A stretch of 62,075 bases of DNA from Gammaproteobacteria bacterium (GTDB lineage: Bacteria; Pseudomonadota; Gammaproteobacteria; Arenicellales; Poriferihabitantaceae): the NCBI GenBank assembly GCA_026709505.1, contig JAPOSW010000057.1, positions 1 through 62,075 on the forward strand. The letters run 5' to 3'. Positions 37,498 through 44,206 of this stretch are shown here, in pieces. Below the pieces are notes generated by a model. It saw only the letters and a list, made by a program, of their open reading frames with translations. It was not told the origin of the DNA and did not search any database. Both the position numbers and the translations under genes were made by a program. The number at the start of each line of letters is the position of its first letter. Within the stretch, counting starts at the first letter, position 1.

Positions 37498-37929
37498 ATG
37501 CTGAATGAATGTTTCAGGAAGCTGGCTTTTCTTGTTGTCCTTCTCGCTGTACTAGTATCCCGTTCCGGTCTGACACACGCGGATGGCACTGTGCTGGTGG
37601 AACTCAACAAGCTGGAATCTCTCGAAACCGGATGCCACGCCTATCTTGTCTCACACAATCAGACTGCGGAGAATTTCACGGAGTTAATTGTTGATTTGGT
37701 GATTTTTCGCCAAGACGGTATTATTGACAGGGTTATAGGGGTATCGCTGGCACCGCTCCCTCCGGACAAGACGGGTGTCAAGGTCTTCAACCTACAACTG
37801 TCATGCGACCGGATCGGCCGACTGTTGATCAATGACGTCACCGAATGCAGAAGCAGCCGGGAAATGCGTACCGATTGTCTGGATTTGCTGTCAACGTCTT
37901 CGCGTGCTTCGGCGGAATTGACTCGGTAG
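37498..37929 (+). CDS. Secreted small protein upstream of exbB
   Basis: A 143-residue protein with a Sec signal peptide (LAFLVVLLAVLVSR, ending near THA-DGT). The mature part has VELNKLESLETGCHAYLVSHN, shown here up to 20 residues as VELNKLESLETGCHAYLVSH, and LLINDVTECRSS, with several cysteines. I do not recognise a named family. Its position just after the Fur box and before ExbB-ExbD-ExbD-TonB suggests a periplasmic accessory of iron or heme uptake. The ATG at 37498 gives a clean signal peptide; a further upstream ATG at 37411 overlaps the promoter. Confidence 0.65.
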   Translation: MLNECFRKLAFLVVLLAVLVSRSGLTHADGTVLVELNKLESLETGCHAYLVSHNQTAENFTELIVDLVIFRQDGIIDRVIGVSLAPLPPDKTGVKVFNLQLSCDRIGRLLINDVTECRSSREMRTDCLDLLSTSSRASAELTR

Positions 37930-38101
37930 AGAAGCGGGATGGCTTATCCGCTGCATGAATACCCGCTTGGCAGTACAGTAAATATCGGATGCTTTATGGC
38001 AGTGCGTTCCGGAATTTCTGCAGGACGGCTGCGGTTAGAAAAAGATGATGATATCGATGTAGGGCGGTGATGCTCTACTGAATCAGGTCGGATTTCTTGA
38101 T

Positions 38102-38794
38102 ATGGGACAGGATTCGTTCATGCTGGAAAAGGTTGTGAGCCTCTTTGATCTGGGGGGGCCGGTTGCGTTGGTTCTGGTTGTCCTGTCGATTGTGGCATTG
38201 ACCGTTATTCTGGTCAAGTTCTGGCAATTCCGGACCACGCAGGTCGGTCATTTCCAGACTGCCCGGGAGGCTTTGGGCTTGTACCGAAAGGGTCTTGCCG
38301 ACGAGGCCTTGGAAGTTTGCGGCGAATCCCGGAATCCGGCCGCTCTGGCGTTGGCAAGGGCCATTCGTGGCCGATTGCGATCTCTCCCTGACCAGACGAT
38401 TCGGGATGAGGTCATGCGTTATGGCACGGATGTGCTGGAGTCTCTGCGAAACGGGTTCAGAATGCTGGAGATGATTGCTTCGCTGTCGCCGCTTTTGGGC
38501 CTGCTTGGCACGGTACTTGGGATGATTGATGCATTTCGTGAAATGGAACAGTCGGGAAACCGGGTAAATCCGGCAGTGCTGTCGGGAGGAATCTGGGAGG
38601 CATTGTTGACGACGGCACTTGGACTGGCTGTGGCGATAGTGGCGGTGGTTATTCTTGGTTTTCTGGAGAGAAGGGTAGACCGTCTTTCCCATGAGATGGG
38701 TAACATTGTCACGGGAATTTTCACCGTCGACCTGTCTGGGGATTCGTCAGGATATGATCATGCCGGATCTGTTCCACAGCGCAGCAGTTCCTGA
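38102..38794 (+). CDS. exbB: ExbB/TolQ/MotA-family proton channel protein
   Basis: A 230-residue inner-membrane protein with three membrane segments: about 19-38 (VALVLVVLSIVALTVILVKF), 124-142, and 160-185. SPLLGLLGTVLGMIDAF and ALLTTALGLAVAIVAVV are the conserved proton-channel motifs. With ExbD it uses the proton gradient to energise TonB. It heads a tight run exbB-exbD-exbD-tonB. Confidence 0.92.
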   Translation: MGQDSFMLEKVVSLFDLGGPVALVLVVLSIVALTVILVKFWQFRTTQVGHFQTAREALGLYRKGLADEALEVCGESRNPAALALARAIRGRLRSLPDQTIRDEVMRYGTDVLESLRNGFRMLEMIASLSPLLGLLGTVLGMIDAFREMEQSGNRVNPAVLSGGIWEALLTTALGLAVAIVAVVILGFLERRVDRLSHEMGNIVTGIFTVDLSGDSSGYDHAGSVPQRSSS

Positions 38795-39185
38795 CTGGTT
38801 CAGAGGGAAGGGCAGTTCCCGGCGAAATCCGATCCGCCTTACACCGCTGATAGATGTCGTATTCATCCTGTTGATTTTCTTCATGCTGGCCTCGAATTAT
38901 GAGGACTGGCATGCGATTCCGGTTGACGCTCCTGTCGAAGCTGGTATTTCCATTGATTCCGAACCGGATGCGTTGCTCATAGAGATTGGCCCCGACCGGT
39001 TGCGCCTGTCGGCGGAAACCATTTCCCAGGATATCCTGATTGCCCGACTGGGAAAACTGCTGCTCGATAATCCCAATCTGGTGGTCCTGATAAAACCTGT
39101 CGATGGCGTGCTATTGCAGGAAGCAGTCTCCCTAATGGACCGGTTGTCGGAAGCCGGCATAGGGCGAATGTCCCTAATCCGGTAA
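38760..39185 (+). CDS. exbD: ExbD-family protein, first copy
   Basis: A 141-residue protein with one membrane helix. RLTPLIDVVFILLIFFMLAS carries the membrane aspartate essential for proton use. The remainder is periplasmic, ending in a typical ExbD fold (LVVLIKPVDGVLLQEAVSLM). The start (ATG 38754 or 38760) overlaps the end of exbB, which implies translational coupling. Confidence 0.9.
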   Translation: MPDLFHSAAVPDWFRGKGSSRRNPIRLTPLIDVVFILLIFFMLASNYEDWHAIPVDAPVEAGISIDSEPDALLIEIGPDRLRLSAETISQDILIARLGKLLLDNPNLVVLIKPVDGVLLQEAVSLMDRLSEAGIGRMSLIR

Positions 39186-39203
39186 CGGGCCAGAGATTGT
39201 TTC

Positions 39204-39605
39204 ATGATACGCTTTGACAAGCCCGCAGCAAGTGCCGAAGATGAGCGGATCCTACCGCTTGTCAATGTGGTTTTTCTGCTGTTGATCTTCGTGATGATTG
39301 CCGGAGAAGTGATTTCTCCCGACCCGCTCCAGACTGATCCTCCCTATTCAGCGAGGGAAGGGGGGACAGGAACACCGGAAACAACGGTTTATCTCGGTGT
39401 GGATTTCCAGATTGCCCTTGGAGACATGCTGGTTACCGAGGCCATGCTGGCCATGCTGCTGCATGAAAAGGAGAGACTAGGGACGGTTCGTCTGAAAGCT
39501 GATGGCCGGGTACCCGCATCACGGGTAGTTACCATCATGGAACTGCTCGCATCATCAGGCATCAGGGAAGTCGAGCTTGTTACCGTTTCTGAAGTACCGA
39601 AATGA
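39204..39605 (+). CDS. ExbD-family protein, second copy
   Basis: A 133-residue ExbD homologue with a single helix. ILPLVNVVFLLLIFVMIAG has Asn where the first copy has the proton-binding Asp (LIDVVF versus LVNVVF). The periplasmic part (VRLKADGRVPASRVVTIMEL) is typical. The paired ExbD arrangement suggests a heteromeric complex in which only one type carries the Asp. It overlaps tonB by four bases (ATGA). Confidence 0.88.
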   Translation: MIRFDKPAASAEDERILPLVNVVFLLLIFVMIAGEVISPDPLQTDPPYSAREGGTGTPETTVYLGVDFQIALGDMLVTEAMLAMLLHEKERLGTVRLKADGRVPASRVVTIMELLASSGIREVELVTVSEVPK

Positions 39606-40603
39606 GAATCTCCGGCCGAAACTGGTTCATTGCCCTTGCCATTGCCGTTCTGGTGCATGCTGGTATTGCCTTTGGGTGGCTGTTCCTGTCGGCCAGCCCC
39701 AGAACCCAGGCAGCTGGAGAAGAAGCTGTTCGCGTGTCACTGGCAAAATGGGCGGGTGACCCGACTGCTGATATCAAAGGGATGCCCACTGCTCCGGAAG
39801 TGCCCGTTGCCCGGGAAGTCAGTCCTTCGAAAGTGTCAACCATTGCAACCAAATCTCCGGTCGTAAGCGAAATGGTCAGGGATACGGCTGTAGAAGAGGC
39901 GGCCGATGTTCTGCCGAACGAGAACAGGCTTCAGGACGAAGTTGAACCTCAAGTGTCAACCGAAGTATCAAGCCTGGCAGATTTCGTATTCGATATTGCA
40001 ACGGCAGTCAAGCCAGATTCAACCGAAGAATTGCCAGCCAGGGTGGACCCCATAGAGTCCGAGCAGCCCGATACAGAACAGGCAGAATCTGCACGAGTTA
40101 ATACTCCGAAGAGGGCTGTTCCATCAGCAAGCGAGGAGCAGGTCTCGTCTCCGGTAGAACAGGCGTTGGACACGCCCGCCCGCGATCTTACGGCAAAACA
40201 GGAAGAAAGCGGAAACGGCTCTGCAATATCCCCACCGGGGTCCGCTGGTTTGGAGTTGTCGGCATTGCCGCAGGGAGAATTCGATCAGGTGGCAAATGAA
40301 GAGGGAGATTCCGAATTGTTACAGAAGTACCTGAACGATTTGCTGCCTAGGCTCAATACACAAAAAAGGTATCCGCCTATTGCGAGACGTCGGGGTGTGA
40401 CGGGCGTGGTAAATGTACGCTTTACCATTCTTGCTGACGGGAACTTGGCATCGTCGGAACTTGTCGAAAGTTCTGGCAGCCGACATCTTGACAGGGAAGC
40501 ACTCAGGATGCTATCAAGGGCCCAGCCATTTCCACCCATCCCAAAAGATCTACAAAAGAATCGGATACAAATCGATCTTCCAATTGTTTTTGAATTGCAC
40601 TGA
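39602..40603 (+). CDS. tonB: TonB-like energy transducer
   Basis: A 333-residue protein with an N-terminal membrane anchor (about 8-30), a long low-complexity periplasmic spacer rich in Glu, Pro, Ser and Val, and a C-terminal TonB domain from about 255: RYPPIARRRGVTGVVNVRF, VESSGSRHLDREALRML, and a final RIQIDLPIVFEL. It transmits ExbBD energy to outer-membrane receptors. It is longer than E. coli TonB because of the spacer. Confidence 0.9.
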   Translation: MRISGRNWFIALAIAVLVHAGIAFGWLFLSASPRTQAAGEEAVRVSLAKWAGDPTADIKGMPTAPEVPVAREVSPSKVSTIATKSPVVSEMVRDTAVEEAADVLPNENRLQDEVEPQVSTEVSSLADFVFDIATAVKPDSTEELPARVDPIESEQPDTEQAESARVNTPKRAVPSASEEQVSSPVEQALDTPARDLTAKQEESGNGSAISPPGSAGLELSALPQGEFDQVANEEGDSELLQKYLNDLLPRLNTQKRYPPIARRRGVTGVVNVRFTILADGNLASSELVESSGSRHLDREALRMLSRAQPFPPIPKDLQKNRIQIDLPIVFELH

Positions 40604-40756
40604 CAGGATTATTGCGGGCGGAGCATACCAGCACTTATGATCAGCTACTGTTGCAGATTAATGCCCTGTCCATGGCAAATGGCCCGCCAGATTCCCTTAT
40701 AAGATGCAAATTTGCACTTCCAGCTGTTCAAGTTTCATATCCGCTGATATCGATAT

Positions 40757-41299
40757 CTATTGATACGGGCTAGGGAGATTGCCCGGATTCGAGTACTCGA
40801 TTTCAGCGTCCCAGCAAAAATCAGCATCGGAAAATGCCCTGAGGCAGAAAAGAATGGTCGAGATGGCTCCCCAGCAGAGACCAACGACCACGCCAGCATC
40901 CAGCAGGCCCTTCCAGGGCTGCGGTATAAGGCGGAATGCCAATATGAAGAAGACAATCATGGTGGTCAGGGCGAGGATGCTGAAAATTCGTCTCCTGGGG
41001 GCATGAAAAAACCCCATGCTGAACAAGGGAGCAAGAATGCATTGCATCAGGGTGCCATGCGAGTACAAGTATTTGGTTCGGGCAGCATAGCGCGGTGAAA
41101 AACTTTTCTGAAACCCCCTGTAGCCCTCGCTGTGAGCCATGAACAGAGTAAAGACAACCAATACCAGCCAATGAATCGGGCCCAATGACATCTGTAATGA
41201 TTCATAGGTGTACTGAGACAATCTCCAGATAGCGTATCCCAACGGCAAAAGCAGGCCAAGCACACTCCATAATGCTGCGATAAGGCCCTTGGCAGCCAT
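40757..41299 (-). CDS. Predicted integral membrane protein
   Basis: A 180-residue protein with four or five hydrophobic segments (about 6-24, 42-55, 85-98, 106-124, 135-155). No known domain was recognised. It lies between tonB and the hmuS pseudogene and is convergent with tonB, so a link to iron uptake is possible only by position. Confidence 0.6.
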   Translation of the reverse strand: MAAKGLIAALWSVLGLLLPLGYAIWRLSQYTYESLQMSLGPIHWLVLVVFTLFMAHSEGYRGFQKSFSPRYAARTKYLYSHGTLMQCILAPLFSMGFFHAPRRRIFSILALTTMIVFFILAFRLIPQPWKGLLDAGVVVGLCWGAISTILFCLRAFSDADFCWDAEIEYSNPGNLPSPYQ

Positions 41300-41418
41300 G
41301 AAATATCCGTAATTATGATCTGACTAATGGATGCTTCCGCAATCACCAGACAGTTTGCGGTAATCAAACTTTCTTGAAAGCGGGACGATCTTGACGGTTT
41401 CCAATACGCAGGCCGATG

Positions 41419-42469
41419 TCACAGCGATTCAGCAATTGAACGCCAGTTTTCCAGCCTTGGCTTTCTAGGCTTGCGATCGCCAAAAAGCCATGCGATCTGA
41501 TGCCCAGCGTCATCAAAAATTTCAACGGATGTAACGACTCCGTCCACAGAGGGTTTTTTCACTAGCCAGTTGCTCTCAATTCGGTCCTCGCGCAAGTGGA
41601 GGTTGAAGTTGGGAAGTACATTGTACCAAGGGCCGGATCGTTTCAGTGAATGCACCTTGCCGGTATGAATCTGAAAGACGCCCGGGCTGCCGACAAAGGC
41701 CATCACGGGCACATCTTTTGTCTGTGCTTGCTCCAGAGCGTTTTGAAAACAGTCAGCCTTGATTTCGCAGGCAAACTCCTCTCCTGCCAGCCTCATTGCC
41801 TGCACACGGGAAACCCGCAGTTCCTGCAACATTGCATTAAAGTCGTGAGTATCCTGCAATGAGGACCACCGGGCACGCAAGGCGTCTGTATCAACCTCTT
41901 CATCGGCAAGTTCCTTGGAGGGGCCAAAGCGTGGCAAAACTTTTTCCTCTGTCGATTGATTTTTGTGCAGTTGTTTGCAGACCAGGTCATGATAGGTCTC
42001 GTGATTGCTGTCATCGACATGATAAATCTTGTGTGTCGCAGTGCCGTCGGCATCGAAGAATTGAAGACTTTGCCTGTGTCCGCTTCTGGTTTTCTCTTCA
42101 ACCGCAAAGCCTTTGCGCCAATGGTTGAAAAAGATTCTCAAATCAATGTGCTGGTTCATTACCAGCCCGACGTTCTGGAAAATCGAAACATTATCGAAAC
42201 TGCAGGTCTTCTCGTGAACAACATTGTCGTTGCGCGTCAGAGCCATTATGGGTCCAAGCTTGGGGTTGCTTGATCAGTTCCGGCCACAATGCATCAAGCC
42301 TGCGAACACCGTCGCCGCACTGCATGGCAACAACTTCAACCTCACTGATGCCGAGCTGTTCCGCCGCATCGCGCTGCCGAATAAAGGGTTCGTTCAATTT
42401 AAGCTGCTCCCAGCGTTGACGCACTGGAAAATCGGATACAAGTGTTTCTTCAGAAATTTGATCGCTCAT
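41419..42469 (-). pseudogene. hmuS: Heme-degrading/transport factor HmuS (HemS), frameshifted
   Basis: The N-terminal frame (42469 to 42191) starts with RWEQLKLNEPFIRQRDAAEQ and LGISEVEVVAM, the HemS/ChuS N-terminal repeat. The C-terminal frame (42246 to 41419) has MALTRNDNVVHEK, IDLRIFFNHWRKGFAVEE, QSLQFFDADGTATHKIY and the HQIAWLFGDRKPRKP end. Together they give about 350 residues, the normal HmuS length. The frames meet at a GGGG run (42262-42265): with one base fewer the protein reads LIKQPKLGPIMALTRN. HmuS binds or degrades heme after uptake. It is either a pseudogene or carries a homopolymer assembly error. Confidence 0.85.
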
Positions 42470-42969
42470 TGTGGCAAGTCACCGTCGGTATGTTTATTGT
42501 CTTATCCAGCAGTCGCATAGACTCATTCTATGCGTCCACTAATGGCATTCTCGTTTTCGTAGATCAAGTAAAACAATTTCATGATCCTGAATCCCCGAAA
42601 TTTTTGTGTTCTTGGCGTATTGTCCGAGCATTGAGTTGCAGAGATTATCTCAGCAACTTGTCTGCTTGCATGTAGAGCCCGAACGGACCGTACTTCAACT
42701 GTATTATACGCATTTGCAATAGCTGTAACCGAATTTCTGCATTTGCAATTCGTTTTGGACTGTGGACTGGTCTTGGGGTTGTGCTCAAATGAAACAGATG
42801 GCTGGCAATTTCCTATCAGAACGATATCGGGTCATAGTGAAGAAGAATTGAAAACGGAGTCGAAGCAAAAATCGACGAAATCAAACGAACGAGAAGTAGC
42901 TGCAACCTGAAAATCCAATTTTATGAGCATCTTGATTGTTGGCATGTCAAGGAATCGGGAGTAAACAGT

Positions 42970-43010
42970 CATGCAGTGTCTAACTGCATGATGTCGATAT
43001 CGACATCATG
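42970..43010. repeat. Two overlapping palindromes
   Basis: CATGCAGT-GTCTA-ACTGCATG (42970-42990) is immediately joined to a perfect 24-base palindrome at 42987-43010 with half-site CATGATGTCGAT; they share CATG. No gene lies close by for an operator role. Confidence 0.7.
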
Positions 43011-43034
43011 GGCATCAGACGCAGGAAATGTGTT

Positions 43035-43179
43035 TTCTTGACCATGTTTTGACTATGCAGGGAAAAGTCAGGCAATATGTTGCGATAAATTCAGATAACT
43101 ACATGAAGTACATGTATATTTATTCTTTATTTTGTTCTTGATCATGTTTTGACTGTGAACAGATGGTCCAGGTAATGTG
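43035..43179 (+). repeat. Dispersed repeat, copies B and C
   Basis: Copy B (43035-43079) starts TTCTTGACCATGTTTTGACT and copy C (43135-43179) starts TTCTTGATCATGTTTTGACT. They are spaced by exactly 100 bases. The 50 bases before copy C also resemble those before copy A at 35883. Confidence 0.6.
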
Positions 43180-43310
43180 AATCAAAATTGCAGGCAAAGA
43201 CATAGACACAGCACAGATTAAGGGTAGATATTCTGCGGTCACTTCGTAAAACCGAGGTTTCGAGTAAGCCATCATGCCATTACTCCATATTTGGTAAAGG
43301 AGGGCTTGAA

Positions 43311-43916
43311 CTACCAAATTTGCGGCTTGAATATTTTCGTGTCCGGCATAGGGTTAGGAAGCTGGCTTCTCGCCAAAGTTGATTGTCGAATTGTCCGTTG
43401 AAAGCCTGAATAACGCATCAGGTGCCTGGATGCACTCCTTCTCTATGGAGTAAATAAACCGGTCGACTTTTTACAATCGTCTCCGGCAACACGCATTGCT
43501 TCTGCCAAATCGCCGTCATTGCTGACAGCAATCAAATTCATTGCAATATGCATCGCTGACAAGACGCACAGCCAAATTAACGCTATTCAATACGGTAAAC
43601 TGCAACCGACTCCCCTGTATCCGGGGTTGACTGGCTGGAATTTTTACCCGCTTCTCAAAAAGTGCCCGTACATCACTGTCAACTCCGGAATCCATGAGGC
43701 CAGGGCCTTGATGCAGGCAGCCTTGTCGCATAAGGGGGACAAGGATCCTCGCCTGTCGGTTTGACCCGAGCGATACTGATAAGCAACTGAACTGATGCTG
43801 TATGGAGGCGGGAGAATGTTTTCACTGGGCGGCTCTGGATTCAGCCACTTGTAATTTGTGTCTCTCAATGCCCCATAATACAGGTTGAACTCATCCGCAT
43901 GAACTGCTGTGCGCAT
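43311..43916 (-). pseudogene. NYN-domain (PIN-like RNase) pseudogene, copy 2
   Basis: The minus strand shows the whole gene in broken frames. It starts MRTAVHADEFNLYYGALRDT, then YSISSVAY; in another frame LAVRLVSDAYCNEFDC; in a third AVSNDGDLAEAMRVAGDDC and GLFTP; and finally SQLPNPMPDTKIFKPQIW before a TAG. VSNDGDLA and the C-terminal SQLPNP block are NYN/LabA hallmarks. The span of 606 bases equals a normal NYN gene of about 200 codons, with at least three frameshifts. In copy 1 (33430-33675) only the first third is left. Confidence 0.75.
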
Positions 43917-43942
43917 TTGCTGACTGCCATTAAAGCAAAAAA

Positions 43943-43968
43943 GGCCTGGAGAATTTGTTCTCCAAACC
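43943..43968 (-). terminator. Hairpin with T-run upstream of NYN remnant, copy 2
   Basis: On the minus strand GGTTTGGAGAA-CAAA-TTCTCCAGGCC is followed by TTTTTT, 26 bases before the NYN ATG. The same position and form as at 33700-33725 show it belongs to the duplicated unit. Confidence 0.6.
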
Positions 43969-44046
43969 CTGTGGCTCACCGATGAAACGACGAGGGAAGT
44001 TGCCCGCATTACACAATTAATCTGCATGTGAGTTTTTCAACGAGGC

Positions 44047-44090
44047 GTGCGTCAAAATACTGAAAAATCCGCATTTGACCTGGCTCAGTG
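44047..44090 (+). repeat. Diverged repeat shared with 2845-2883
   Basis: See the partner copy; shared core GTGCGTCAAAATA and TCC-CATTTG. Confidence 0.5.
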
Positions 44091-44206
44091 CGGCTGAAGG
44101 ATCAAGTAATCTGATCAAACTTGATTCATCTCAATATGCCCCCGATTATCTGCTTCACGCGAAATTCCGGCTATATCTTGATTGCCCCGGTGTTTCTGTC
44201 AGTAGT

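Larger units (their letters stand above)
42470..43310. other. Intergenic with palindromes and a duplicated repeat
   Basis: No gene is supported. It contains nested palindromes at 42970-43010 and two copies, exactly 100 bases apart, of the repeat also found at 35883. Confidence 0.5.
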
